A stretch of 64,000 nt of DNA, from contig NZ_CAJFCN010000009.1 in NCBI RefSeq assembly GCF_904063055.1, forward strand, positions 124,001-188,000, read 5' to 3'. The stretch comes from Pseudomonas paracarnis. Its GTDB lineage: Bacteria > Pseudomonadota > Gammaproteobacteria > Pseudomonadales > Pseudomonadaceae. Under the pieces are notes generated by a model, which saw nothing but the letters and a program-made list of their open reading frames with translations, was not told the DNA's origin and ran no database searches. Shown one piece after another: positions 16,607-26,973 of the stretch (position 1 is the stretch's first letter; each line of letters begins with the position of its first letter). Made by a program: the position numbers and the translations under genes.

Positions 16607-17302
16607 TTATTCTTCGCTGGTGTGCACTTTACGGTGCAGGATCGCCTGGAATTCATCGGCGAAGGTGTAGTAACGGCCGATCAAGGTTTCGCTGGTTGCG
16701 GCGAAACGGTTGTAGGCGATTACTGCGGGGATAGCGGCGAACAGGCCGATCGCGGTGGCGATCAGGGCTTCGGCAATACCCGGGGCCACGGTGGCCAGTG
16801 TGGCTTGCTGCGCCTGGGCCAGGCCGCGGAAGGAGTTCATGATCCCCCATACGGTACCGAACAGGCCGATATACGGGCTGACGGAACCCACGGTGGCGAG
16901 GAACGGCAGGCCCTGCTCAAGCTTCTCTTCTTCGCGGGAGATGGCCACGCGCATGGCACGGGCCACACCTTCCATCACCGCTTCAGGATCGACACCCGGC
17001 TGCTGGCGCAGGCGCGAGAACTCCTTGAAGCCGGCACGGAAGATCTGCTCGACGCCCGAATCCGGGTCCGGGTTGCTGCCGGCCTGGCGGTACAGTTTGG
17101 ACAGGTCGATACCCGACCAGAAGCGCTCTTCAAAGCTCTCCAGGGCACGTCGACCGGCGCGCAACATGTTGCTGCGCTGAAAAATCATGACCCAAGAGGT
17201 AACCGATGCGGCTACCAGTGTCAGCATGACCAGTTGAACCACGACACTGGCATTGCTGACCAGGCTCCACATGGAGGAATGGTCGACGACGGTAGGTTCC
17301 AC
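16607..17302 (-). CDS. tolQ: Tol-Pal system protein TolQ (MotA/ExbB family)
   Basis: A 231-residue inner-membrane protein with three transmembrane helices (about 16–40, 138–160, 172–195) and the MotA/TolQ/ExbB pattern LATVAPGIAEALIATAIGLFAAIPAV. It forms the pentameric stator around TolR. The start is a GTG (17302), with AGGAG seven bases upstream. It begins one base after ybgC ends. Confidence 0.96.
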   Translation of the reverse strand: MEPTVVDHSSMWSLVSNASVVVQLVMLTLVAASVTSWVMIFQRSNMLRAGRRALESFEERFWSGIDLSKLYRQAGSNPDPDSGVEQIFRAGFKEFSRLRQQPGVDPEAVMEGVARAMRVAISREEEKLEQGLPFLATVGSVSPYIGLFGTVWGIMNSFRGLAQAQQATLATVAPGIAEALIATAIGLFAAIPAVIAYNRFAATSETLIGRYYTFADEFQAILHRKVHTSEE

Positions 17303-17303
17303 G

Positions 17304-17759
17304 CTAAATCTCCTGCTTTGATTGTTGACCCGCGCCGCTCACGGCGGCAAAGGCCGCGCGTAGAGTTTCGGGAATGGCCCGAGGTTTCAAGCTGTTGGTG
17401 CGCACACACGCCACCAGGAACTGCCCCTCACAGAGCAGCGTTGCATCCGTGGCCCGCCTGACCTGCTGTTTGAAACGCAGGCTGGCACGGTTCAATTCGA
17501 TGACTTCAGCGCTGACCAGCAACTCATCGTCCAGTCGCGCCGGCGCGTAATACCGCGCCTCGCTGGAATGCACGACGAATAACAGGTCCTCGCCTACAAG
17601 CTCGGACTGGGCAAAACCCAACTCCCGCAGCCGCTCGGTTCGAGCCCGTTCCATGAATTTCAGGTAATTGACGTAATAAACGATGCCGCCGGCATCGGTG
17701 TCCTCGTAATAAACGCGACAGCGATGTGCGAACGACTGATCCCCGTTTTGCGCGCGCAT
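17304..17759 (-). CDS. ybgC: Tol-Pal-associated acyl-CoA thioesterase YbgC
   Basis: A 151-residue hotdog-fold thioesterase of the 4-hydroxybenzoyl-CoA thioesterase family. The active-site segment is YYEDTDAGGIVYYVNYLKFMERARTE, with the catalytic Asp at about residue 21. It is the first gene of the tol-pal operon, as in most proteobacteria, and is thought to act on acyl-CoA or acyl-ACP near the membrane. Confidence 0.95.
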   Translation of the reverse strand: MRAQNGDQSFAHRCRVYYEDTDAGGIVYYVNYLKFMERARTERLRELGFAQSELVGEDLLFVVHSSEARYYAPARLDDELLVSAEVIELNRASLRFKQQVRRATDATLLCEGQFLVACVRTNSLKPRAIPETLRAAFAAVSGAGQQSKQEI

Positions 17760-17898
17760 ACTCTAGTGCTTACTCCTCAGGTTGCCAATTGGCTGGGCAA
17801 CTGTTTTTTCATTCCTGAACGCTTTTGCAGTGAATCAAATGACGACGCCAGACACTGGGACAGCACAAAGCTCAGATAAATCGTCCGGCGTAAGCTTT

Positions 17899-18957
17899 TT
17901 AATCGTCTACCGCATCGAGGAATTCGTCTACCACGGGCATCTCTCCCAATCGTGACGGAATGTTTAGCCCAAAGTGCAGGTAAGCATGACGCGTCACGAC
18001 CCTGCCCCGCGGGGTTCGCATGATGTAGCCCTGCTGAATCAGGTACGGTTCCAGCACATCCTCAATGGTATGGCGCTCTTCGCTGATGGCTGCGGCCAGG
18101 CTGTCCACGCCCACCGGGCCACCGTCGAATTTCTCGATCATGGTCAAAAGTAGGCGTCGATCCTGGTGATCAAAACCATGTTCGTCCACATCCAGCAGGT
18201 TCAAGGCAAGGTCCGCCACGGCCTTGGTGATGTGGCCCTTGGCACGCACCTCGGCAAAGTCTCGCACGCGGCGCAGCAAACGGTTGGCAATTCGTGGCGT
18301 ACCGCGAGCGCGTCGAGCGATTTCAAAGGCGCCTTCCGGGTCCAGGGGCAAGCCGAGGATACTCGCCGACCGGCTGACAATGGTCGCCAGATCGGCGGTG
18401 CTATAGAACTCTAGACGTTGAACAATGCCGAAACGGTCTCGCAGCGGGTTGGTCAGCATGCCCGCACGGGTGGTCGCGCCCACCAGGGTAAAGGGCGGCA
18501 GGTCGAGCTTGATCGAACGGGCCGCCGGGCCTTCACCGATCATGATGTCAAGCTGGAAGTCTTCCATCGCCGGGTACAGCACTTCCTCGACAATCGGTGA
18601 TAACCGATGGATCTCGTCGATAAACAGTACGTCATGGGGTTCAAGATTGGTCAGCAGCGCCGCCAGGTCTCCAGGACGCTCCAGCACGGGGCCGGAGGTG
18701 GACTTGATCGACACGCCCATTTCCTGGGCGATGATATTGGCCAGGGTGGTCTTGCCCAACCCGGGCGGGCCGAAGATCAAGGTGTGGTCCAGGGACTCAC
18801 TGCGCCCGCGCGCGGCCTGGATAAACAACTCCATCTGTTCGCGCACGGTGGGCTGGCCGATGTATTCGGCCAGGCTCAGCGGGCGGATGGCCCGGTCCTG
18901 GACTTCTTCACGGTCACGCGGGCCGGTGGCCGCGATCAGACGATCGGCTTCAATCAC
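17899..18957 (-). CDS. ruvB: Holliday junction branch-migration ATPase RuvB
   Basis: A 352-residue AAA+ motor. Walker A is GPPGLGKTTLA (about residue 65), Walker B is LFIDEIHRL, sensor 1 lies in GATTRAGMLT, and the C-terminal winged helix contains QQGYIMRTPRGRVVT. It pumps DNA through RuvA-bound junctions. The start is a GTG at 18957, immediately after the ruvA stop, so translation is coupled. Confidence 0.98.
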   Translation of the reverse strand: MIEADRLIAATGPRDREEVQDRAIRPLSLAEYIGQPTVREQMELFIQAARGRSESLDHTLIFGPPGLGKTTLANIIAQEMGVSIKSTSGPVLERPGDLAALLTNLEPHDVLFIDEIHRLSPIVEEVLYPAMEDFQLDIMIGEGPAARSIKLDLPPFTLVGATTRAGMLTNPLRDRFGIVQRLEFYSTADLATIVSRSASILGLPLDPEGAFEIARRARGTPRIANRLLRRVRDFAEVRAKGHITKAVADLALNLLDVDEHGFDHQDRRLLLTMIEKFDGGPVGVDSLAAAISEERHTIEDVLEPYLIQQGYIMRTPRGRVVTRHAYLHFGLNIPSRLGEMPVVDEFLDAVDD

Positions 18958-19569
18958 TTAAATCATTCCCTTCAGGGCACGGCGAATCATGTCTTCAGCG
19001 CTCAGGTTCTTGTCCTTGATGGCCGATACGGCCTTGCTGGCTTCCTGAGGCTTGTAGCCCAGGGAGATCAGCGCATTGACCGCATCGCTTTCGGCGCTGG
19101 CGACCTGGGCCGCCGGCATATCCGGCTGGTTCGGTACCAAGGCGAACATGCTCGGTACCACCTCCCAGGCTTTGAAGCGGTCCTTGAGCTCGACCAGCAA
19201 GCGCTCGGCAGTTTTCTTGCCGACGCCCGGCACCTTGGTCAGGGCCGAGGTATCCTGGGCCGATACAGCACGCACCAACTCATCCACTTCCAGGCTCGAC
19301 ATCAAGGCCAGGGCCAATTTGGGCCCCACGCCATTGAGACGAATCAGCTCGCGGAAGAAATCGCGGTCGCGCTTGCCGATGAAACCATAGAGTAGTTGCG
19401 CGTCTTCGCGCACCACTAAATGAGTGTGCAAGGTTATCGGCTCGCCGACCGACGGCAGGCGATACAAGGTGGTCATGGGCACTTCCAGCTCATAACCCAA
19501 CCCATTCACATCCAGAATCAGGTGCGGCGGCTGTTTCTCAGCCAGGGTGCCGCGCAAGCGTCCAATCAC
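18958..19569 (-). CDS. ruvA: Holliday junction DNA helicase subunit RuvA
   Basis: A 203-residue junction-binding protein with an N-terminal OB fold (MIGRLRGTLAEKQ), two helix-hairpin-helix motifs (LNGVGPKLALALM and VPGVGKKTAERLLVELKD), and a flexible C-terminal RuvB-binding domain (VNALISLGYKPQEASKAV). It sits between ruvC and ruvB in one operon. Confidence 0.98.
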   Translation of the reverse strand: MIGRLRGTLAEKQPPHLILDVNGLGYELEVPMTTLYRLPSVGEPITLHTHLVVREDAQLLYGFIGKRDRDFFRELIRLNGVGPKLALALMSSLEVDELVRAVSAQDTSALTKVPGVGKKTAERLLVELKDRFKAWEVVPSMFALVPNQPDMPAAQVASAESDAVNALISLGYKPQEASKAVSAIKDKNLSAEDMIRRALKGMI

Positions 19570-19639
19570 GGTTCAGATCCTTAAAGCTGGGGGGTCAGAT
19601 CGGAGCCTGACCGCAAAAATAACGATTGCGCTGATGCTA

Positions 19640-20164
19640 TCAGAGACGCAGGCGCCCGCCACGACTACGTGCTGCGCCCAAGCCGTGAGGCAACAGGCTG
19701 GAGCGGGTATGGGCATGGCAAATGGCGATGGCCAGGGCATCCGAGGCGTCGATCTGTGGCTTTGAAGTGAGCTTGAGCATGTGCATGACCATCATCTGCA
19801 CCTGCTCCTTGTTGGCGCCACCGGTGCCGACCACGGCCTGCTTGACCTGGGTCGCGGTGTATTCAGCGATCTCCATGCCCTCCTCGGCACCCGCCACGAT
19901 GGCGGCGCCACGGGCTTGGCCAAGCTTCAACGCCGAGTCGGCATTCTTGGCCATGAAGACTTTTTCGATGCCCATGGTGACCGGGCCGTAGGTCTGGATG
20001 ACTTCACGCACGCCGCGATAGACGATCTGCAGCCGCTCGGCCAATTCCCCTGCGCCAGTGCGGATGCAGCCCGAGGCGACGTACACACAGCCACGCGGGG
20101 TCTGCTGCACCACGCCAAATCCGGTGATGCGCGAACCGGGGTCGATACCTAGGATTAAAGTCAT
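19640..20164 (-). CDS. ruvC: Holliday junction resolvase RuvC
   Basis: A 174-residue endonuclease with an RNase H-like fold. The first catalytic Asp is in ILGIDPGSRITGFGVV (Asp7) and the others in MGIEKVFMAKN and near the end (DASDALAIAICH). It cleaves junctions held by RuvAB. It is the first gene of ruvCAB, 70 bases upstream of ruvA. Confidence 0.98.
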   Translation of the reverse strand: MTLILGIDPGSRITGFGVVQQTPRGCVYVASGCIRTGAGELAERLQIVYRGVREVIQTYGPVTMGIEKVFMAKNADSALKLGQARGAAIVAGAEEGMEIAEYTATQVKQAVVGTGGANKEQVQMMVMHMLKLTSKPQIDASDALAIAICHAHTRSSLLPHGLGAARSRGGRLRL

Positions 20165-20230
20165 AACGCCTGCGGGTTGGATTTACAAAGGTATGTGCCA
20201 GGCACACATTTGTGTAACAGCATAGAACCC

Positions 20231-20320
20231 CTGTGGGAGCTGGCTTGCCTGCGATGCGTGCACCTCGGTGCTTCTGTCAAGTCGAGGTGATGCTATCGCA
20301 GGCAAGCCAGCTCCCACAGT
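20231..20320. repeat. REPIN between yebC and ruvC
   Basis: Inverted arms CTGTGGGAGCTGGCTTGCC (from 20231) and GGCAAGCCAGCTCCCACAG (to 20319) enclose about 50 bases. The core is the GCAGGCAAGCC class, unlike the GCGAGCAAGC class at 304 and 43189. Confidence 0.9.
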
Positions 20321-20335
20321 GGCTATTCATCGTTC

Positions 20336-21082
20336 TTAAGTGAGCTGCTCGGCCACAGACTCAGGGATGTCAGCATTCGAATACACGTTCTGCACGTCAT
20401 CCAGGTCTTCAAGCATGTCCAGCAGCTTCAGCACCTTCTGCGCACCGTCCAGGTCCAGTTCGGCACTGGTGGTCGGCAGCATCACGATTTCTGCGTCGGT
20501 GCCGTTGAAACCAGCGGCTTCCAGGGCGTTGCGCACGGCGTAGAAGCTGGCGAACGAGGTAAACACGTCGATGGAGCCGTCTTCGTTGGTCACGACGTCA
20601 TCGGCATCCGCTTCCATTGCGGCTTCCATCAGCGCGTCTTCATCGGTGCCCGGTGCGAAGGTGATCTGCCCCTTGCGCTCGAACAGGTAGGCCACCGAAC
20701 CATCCGTGCCGAGGTTGCCGCCGCACTTGCTGAACGCATGACGTACGGCTGCCGCGGTACGGTTGCGGTTGTCGGTCATGCATTCGACCATCACCGCCAC
20801 GCCGCCCGGGCCGTAGCCTTCATAGGTCAGCTCGACCATATCGTCGGTGTCGGCCGCACCAGCACCACGGGCCACGGCGCGGTCGATGATGTCGCGGCTC
20901 ATGTTGGCGCCCAGCGCCTTGTCCAGCGCCAGGCGCAGACGCGGGTTAGAGCCCGGGTCACCGCCACCCTGGCGGGCCGCGACGGTCAGTTCGCGAATCC
21001 ACTTGGTGAAGATCTTGCCCTTCTTGGCATCCTGACGCTCTTTGCGGTGCTTGATGTTCGCCCACTTGGAATGGCCAGCCAT
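20336..21082 (-). CDS. yebC: YebC/TACO1-family protein
   Basis: A 248-residue cytoplasmic protein with the typical N terminus MAGHSKWANIKHRKERQDAK and the family motif EGYGPGGVAVMVE (about residue 103). Family members were annotated as DNA-binding regulators; the mitochondrial homologue TACO1 and recent bacterial work point to ribosome-linked relief of stalling at proline-rich sequences. It lies between aspS and ruvC, a conserved order, but a terminator follows aspS. Confidence 0.95.
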   Translation of the reverse strand: MAGHSKWANIKHRKERQDAKKGKIFTKWIRELTVAARQGGGDPGSNPRLRLALDKALGANMSRDIIDRAVARGAGAADTDDMVELTYEGYGPGGVAVMVECMTDNRNRTAAAVRHAFSKCGGNLGTDGSVAYLFERKGQITFAPGTDEDALMEAAMEADADDVVTNEDGSIDVFTSFASFYAVRNALEAAGFNGTDAEIVMLPTTSAELDLDGAQKVLKLLDMLEDLDDVQNVYSNADIPESVAEQLT

Positions 21083-21151
21083 AACACAACTCCGAATTCT
21101 CTAGAAACCTTATCAATCCCGCCCCAGGCGAGATTTCCCTCTTTTAAACGC

Positions 21152-21178
21152 AAAGGCGCATCCGAAGATGCGCCTTTT
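21152..21178 (-). terminator. Terminator after aspS
   Basis: On the minus strand AGGCGCATC–TTCG–GATGCGCCT is a strong stem closed by a UUCG tetraloop, followed by TTGCGTTT. It lies 39 bases after the aspS stop. Confidence 0.8.
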
Positions 21179-21217
21179 TGACTGCGTACAACCTTATCGC
21201 GCTTTCACGCTGCAGCC

Positions 21218-22993
<1,776 letters not shown>

Positions 22994-23101
22994 GGTCGTG
23001 GTTTCACTTCTCGTAATTCGAAATTCGGTGGCAGGCCCGCCTCGTCACCGTACATTAAAGCAGGGGACGGATAATGCAGGAGCCTGCGCGTAGAGTTCAA
23101 C

Positions 23102-23323
23102 TCAGTCTGCTTTGTCGCCGCCCGCCAGGTTCTTCTTGGCGCCGGTCTTGAAATCGGTCTCGTACCAGCCGCTGCCGCTCAGGCGGAAGCCCGGCATGGA
23201 CAACATCTTCTTCAACTCAGGTGCCTGGCAGGCAGGGCAATCGACCAGCGGCGCGGCGCTGATCTTCTGAATGGCTTCCAACTGATGACCACAGGAAGCG
23301 CATTGATAGTCGTACATGGGCAT
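23102..23323 (-). CDS. FmdB-type zinc-ribbon protein
   Basis: A 73-residue protein with an N-terminal zinc ribbon: YDYQCASCGH and DCPACQAPEL supply two Cys-x2-Cys pairs (residues 7–35), followed by the conserved FRLSGSGWYETDF. FmdB-like proteins are often labelled regulators but have no settled function. It sits 108 bases upstream of aspS, a conserved pairing in Pseudomonas. Confidence 0.88.
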   Translation of the reverse strand: MPMYDYQCASCGHQLEAIQKISAAPLVDCPACQAPELKKMLSMPGFRLSGSGWYETDFKTGAKKNLAGGDKAD

Positions 23324-23485
23324 GGAGATGTCTCGGCGATCAGATCGTTACAGCGCCACGCCCTGCCCTGTGCTTAAAGCCCGGCATGCGCAGCAAAGCG
23401 CGGGATTATATCTGGTAAATCAACACAGCGCAGCCGGCTTTGTGCCCAGGGCCCGGCCCGCCGGGATGACGGACCGACCACCGCA

Positions 23486-23812
23486 CTACTGCGCGAGCGT
23501 GTCCGCGGACGTGAGGGCGTCCCGGCCTTTGAGCACATGGACCACGCACACCACCCTCACCAGCCCACTGAAGTTCTTCACGCCTCCGTAACGCAAATGC
23601 ACTTCCCGATCGACGTAGGACAACAACGCACTGACCGAACAGGTATTGAGCCTGGCGATTTCCGTCAGGATGTTCCAATAGATCTGTTCAAGCCGCAGGC
23701 AGGTAGAAAACCCATTGAGCCTGACGGACCGGGACAGTGGCTTGGCGAGCCCCATATCAAAACCCTTGGCAAAAGGGTCGACCTTTATCTTGTGAAAACC
23801 ACAGGTTTCCAT
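23486..23812 (-). CDS. Ribbon-helix-helix (RHH_4-like) protein
   Basis: A protein of about 108 residues with the pattern RSVRLNGFSTCLRLEQIYWNIL followed by EIARLNTCSVSALLSYVD and SGLVRVVCV, which resembles the PF13467-type ribbon-helix-helix DNA-binding fold. Its target is unknown. The start is uncertain: ATG 23812 has GGGAG only two bases upstream, while ATG 23755 has AAGGG at a better distance and keeps the whole domain; a TTG at 23872 is least likely. It is a single-gene unit, and may be autoregulated as many RHH proteins are. Confidence 0.65.
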   Translation of the reverse strand: METCGFHKIKVDPFAKGFDMGLAKPLSRSVRLNGFSTCLRLEQIYWNILTEIARLNTCSVSALLSYVDREVHLRYGGVKNFSGLVRVVCVVHVLKGRDALTSADTLAQ

Positions 23813-23986
23813 CACTCCCTTACTCACTCCACGTGACATACAGCTGACACTCCATTGCCAAACAACAGCCAACAGGTTTCTCCCATTGGACGATGGGCCT
23901 ATAAAACAGCAGCCAGCACAGAGCAGCCAGAAGACGGGGAGTTGTTAGTCGTAGGACAACGCCAGGAAGCGCAGGGAAACCAGCAG

Positions 23987-24008
23987 GCGGCGCCCAAAAG
24001 GCGCCGCC
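23987..24008 (-). terminator. Terminator-like hairpin after the Dps-like gene
   Basis: GGCGGCGCC (23987–23995) and GGCGCCGCC (24000–24008) form a nine-base-pair stem 13 bases past the dps-like stop. No T run follows, so intrinsic termination would be weak. Confidence 0.35.
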
Positions 24009-24020
24009 AGGGTTCGACGA

Positions 24021-24494
24021 TTACTGGTTTTCGAGCAGGGAGCGCAGCATCCACGCGGTTTTCTCGTGAACCTGCATACGCTGGGTCAAGAGGTCCGCCG
24101 TCGGCTCATCACTGACTTTGTCGAGCAATGGGAAGATGCCCCGCGCGGTACGCGTGACTGCTTCCTGGCCGGCGACCAACTGCTTGATCATCTCTTCGGC
24201 GCTCGGCACACCCTCTTCTTCCTTGATGGAAGACAGGCGGGCGTAAATCGAATAGGCACCCGGCGCCGGGAAGCCCAGGGCACGGATACGCTCAGCAATG
24301 GAGTCCACTGCCAGCGCCAGCTCGTTGTACTGCTCTTCGAACATCAGGTGCAGTGTACGAAACATGGGGCCTGTGACGTTCCAATGGAAATTGTGGGTCT
24401 TCAGATACAGAACATAGGTATCGGAGAGCAGGCGGGAAAGTCCGTCGACGATGGATTTACGGTCTTCTTCACTGATACCAATATCGATTGCCAT
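24021..24494 (-). CDS. Dps-family ferritin-like protein
   Basis: A 157-residue four-helix protein of the Dps/ferritin-like family. Ligands of the inter-subunit ferroxidase site are recognisable in LKTHNFHWNVTGPMF (His) and FEEQYNELALAVDSIAERI (Glu/Asp). It would store iron and protect DNA from peroxide. The ATG at 24494 is preceded by AAGGGGAAACAC, a good ribosome site; ten further in-frame codons upstream are unlikely to be used. Distinguishing Dps proper from Dps-like bacterioferritins would need a tree. Confidence 0.88.
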   Translation of the reverse strand: MAIDIGISEEDRKSIVDGLSRLLSDTYVLYLKTHNFHWNVTGPMFRTLHLMFEEQYNELALAVDSIAERIRALGFPAPGAYSIYARLSSIKEEEGVPSAEEMIKQLVAGQEAVTRTARGIFPLLDKVSDEPTADLLTQRMQVHEKTAWMLRSLLENQ

Positions 24495-24921
24495 GTGTTT
24501 CCCCTTCAATTGACGAGCATTCATTGATCAGGTGCAGCTCCACTCTAGCAAGAGAGTGCGCCACGTGCAGCCCGACACACTCGGACGGCATGCGGCAAAT
24601 CGCCCCGCACCGCCTGCGAGATCTGAGTTGGCAAGCCTGTTTACCTGTAGGAAGGGTCTTGGCTGCCACTGAAAAAATCCCGCACCTGTCTAGGACAAGC
24701 GTTTGACGCAGAAATGCCGTGACCGTGGCAACACCCCGAAATGCTTGATTTGAGTAGGCACAGCCTTTGCTGTTAAATAGACGCGGTGTGGCTGCCGTTT
24801 ATTCCTGCGGCACGTCACATAGGCTGATACCCGCGCACGTGCTCAACGCCTCCCATTGTTCAGAAGCGAACCGTGCCAGTCAGCTCTTCCTTGTGATCCG
24901 TCTTAACGTGAGTTAACCAAA
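24495..24921. other. Intergenic region with cold-shock-gene leader
   Basis: A 427-base divergent region between the dps-like and cold-shock-domain genes. No gene is supported. The last 80 bases (about 24850–24921) are probably the 5' leader of the downstream gene; no long hairpin or sRNA could be made out by eye. Confidence 0.4.
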
Positions 24922-25524
24922 ATGTTGAAAATCGTCCACCTGCTAACGGGCGTTGCAGCGTTGCTGCTGTCCTTTATTCCGAGCCTGCAGCCTGAAAGCC
25001 TGCCCTACCTGGAACAACACGACGCCCTGTACCTGGCCTTGTTCGGCCTTCTTAACCTGACGCTCGCACCGGTAATCCCTTACTGGAACAAAGGCACGCG
25101 TCATCAACTGCAAAACCTGGTCAGTGCGCTGCTGGTGCTGACTGTTGTCGTACAAACCCTTACCCTCCTGGCGCCCATGCCTGAAGTCGGGGGCCATCCG
25201 GCCATCCTGCTCAGCCTGGTGATTGCTGTGGTCGCCATCGTTCTTCACCTGGCCATCAGCTTCTACCGCTCGTCTCCAGCGGCCGCGTCGCAAAACTATG
25301 ACATGACCAACCGGGATACCGGGACCGTCAAGTGGTTCAACACCTCCAAGGGCTTCGGCTTCATTTCCCGCGATTCGGGCGACGATATCTTCGTCCACTT
25401 CCGAGCCATTCGTGGCGAAGGCCATCGCGTCCTGGTCGAAGGCCAGCGCGTGGAGTTCTCGGTGATGAACCGTGACAAGGGCCTGCAAGCCGAAGACGTC
25501 ATCGCTGCCCTGCCGCGTCGCTGA
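24922..25524 (+). CDS. Membrane-anchored cold-shock-domain protein
   Basis: A 200-residue fusion. Residues 1–115 have about four hydrophobic segments (LLTGVAALLLSFIPSL, LYLALFGLLNLTLAPVI, LVSALLVLTVVVQTLTLL, AILLSLVIAVVAIVLHLAI). Residues about 133–198 are a complete cold-shock domain with RNP1-type KGFGFIS and RNP2-type DIFVHF. Normal Csp proteins are free 70-residue RNA chaperones, so this places an RNA/ssDNA-binding domain at the cytoplasmic face of the inner membrane. The architecture occurs in other pseudomonads, to my knowledge uncharacterised. Confidence 0.85.
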   Translation: MLKIVHLLTGVAALLLSFIPSLQPESLPYLEQHDALYLALFGLLNLTLAPVIPYWNKGTRHQLQNLVSALLVLTVVVQTLTLLAPMPEVGGHPAILLSLVIAVVAIVLHLAISFYRSSPAAASQNYDMTNRDTGTVKWFNTSKGFGFISRDSGDDIFVHFRAIRGEGHRVLVEGQRVEFSVMNRDKGLQAEDVIAALPRR

Positions 25525-25549
25525 TTCCCCAGCTTTCGCAGCAAAAAAA

Positions 25550-25582
25550 ACCGCGATCCAGCCTTGGCTGGGTCGCGGTTTT
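25550..25582. terminator. Bidirectional terminator
   Basis: AACCGCGATCCAGCC and GGCTGGGTCGCGGTT-like arms enclose a short loop, with an A run before and a T run after, so it can stop both the cold-shock-domain gene (+) and slyX (−). Confidence 0.85.
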
Positions 25583-25597
25583 TTATTGCGTGCGCAG

Positions 25598-25804
25598 TCA
25601 ATAGTGGGGCGGCGGCGCTTCTTCTTCGGATGACTCGAATTGCCCGCCCATTTCTTCCTGGCGCTTGAGCAGTGCAGTCATCTGCAATTGCAGGCGTTCG
25701 ACGGCCCGCTGCTGGGTGACCAGAATGTCATTGAGGGTTTCAATGGTGTCGTCCTGGAAGGCCAGGCGGCTTTCCAGGTCGGTGACGCGTTCTTGCAGGT
25801 CCAT
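25598..25804 (-). CDS. slyX: SlyX-like protein
   Basis: A 68-residue protein that is almost entirely coiled coil (LESRLAFQDDTIETLNDIL, then QQRAVERLQLQMTALLKRQ), ending in the family signature PPPHY. Function unknown. It starts three bases after the HIT gene ends and is surely co-transcribed with it. Confidence 0.92.
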   Translation of the reverse strand: MDLQERVTDLESRLAFQDDTIETLNDILVTQQRAVERLQLQMTALLKRQEEMGGQFESSEEEAPPPHY

Positions 25805-25807
25805 GGT

Positions 25808-26233
25808 TCAGTCCTGGGTAAAGATGAAGTCGGCAGGCAATAGCTCACGCAATCGGCTGCGAATCGCGGCCACCTGCTCTTCGGTATAGGGCTGGGCCGG
25901 GTGCTTGCCCCACACGGGGGCTGGCCAGGCGGCGTCGTCGCGCTTGCGCACAATCACATGCACATGCAACTGGCTGACCACGTTACCCAACGCGCCGATG
26001 TTCATTTTGTCGGCCGCCAAGCCCTCGTTGAGCAACTGCGCCAAGGCTGTCGTTTCTTGCCACAAGGTTTGTTGATCGGCGACATCCAGTTGAAACACTT
26101 CGCTGATACCGTCGATGCGTGGCACCAGAATGAACCAGGGGTAATTGGCGTCATTGGACAGCAGCAGGCGACAGAGCGGGAAGTCCCCAATGGCCAAGGT
26201 ATCTTGTTGCAGGCGTTGATCTAAGGCGAACAC
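25808..26233 (-). CDS. HIT-domain (histidine triad) protein
   Basis: A 141-residue nucleotide hydrolase/transferase-like protein. The active-site strand reads SQLHVHVIVRK near residue 100: two of the triad histidines are present but the first is Gln, giving Q-x-H-x-H. The middle His, the nucleophile in HIT enzymes, is kept. The GTG at 26233 has GGAG six bases upstream and gives the usual family N terminus (VFALDQRLQQDTLAIGDFPL); a longer frame to 26332 is not family-like. Substrate unknown. Confidence 0.88.
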   Translation of the reverse strand: MFALDQRLQQDTLAIGDFPLCRLLLSNDANYPWFILVPRIDGISEVFQLDVADQQTLWQETTALAQLLNEGLAADKMNIGALGNVVSQLHVHVIVRKRDDAAWPAPVWGKHPAQPYTEEQVAAIRSRLRELLPADFIFTQD

Positions 26234-26973
26234 GTGGCACTCCGTTCGGCAGGTCGGTAACAGGTGCCCAGCATACCTTCGAATGCCCAAGGCTTCACGG
26301 GCAATGCTGGCGGCCTTGAGGCAGCCGGGCAAAAAAATGCACCCTTTAGAGGCAGTAACTCAAGAGAGCAACGCTAGGCCGGGCCTCAACGGGATGCACC
26401 AAAATGACCCACCTGTGCCTCAAAGGGATCCGCCGATTACCCACTGATAAGGGTCAACCGGTAACGTTTTACCCAGGTACAGCATTCAGGTACCACCGAA
26501 CCGGGGTAACACCCTGGCGTCAAGCCCAACCCAAATGGCGTAAACCCCCCGTGCTTATGCGGTTTTTACAGGTTCATCACACTTTTCACGAAAAAATGAC
26601 ATTCGGTCAGCGGTTTGAGCACGCTTGTTGCATTCACCTCCATATCGTCGGCAACGGCACCCGTCTGGACACAGGTGTTTCGCGATAAAAACAGTGGCGT
26701 TTCAATGTGTATCAGGGAAGTGTTCAAACTTTGAACGAAGTCTGAAAACAGCATTGAAGTTGTCAGCCTGGATACATTTTGGGCTGTGAATTTGCGACAT
26801 GGATCTAGCGATTTACGACAGCCTCGTAAAGAAGCTGAAAGGATAGTTGAGTAAGTATCGTCAATAGGGTCTGCGTGAGCTAACTTTGCGCCGACACAAA
26901 AAGAAAGAGCCGCCCAGATAAAAATACAGGTGGGACGGCAGTACTCTTCCTAAAACCAAAGGAGCAAATCACG
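26234..26973. other. Long intergenic region upstream of the OprD-family porin
   Basis: 740 bases without a supported gene between divergent genes. The last 100 bases are the porin leader: an A-rich AAAAAGAA run (about 26898–26905) fits the loose Hfq/Crc AAnAAnAA pattern, and AAAGGAG precedes the start. The region 26340–26880 has scattered A+T-rich segments and several short open frames without good ribosome sites; promoter and operator sites are expected but could not be assigned. Confidence 0.4.
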
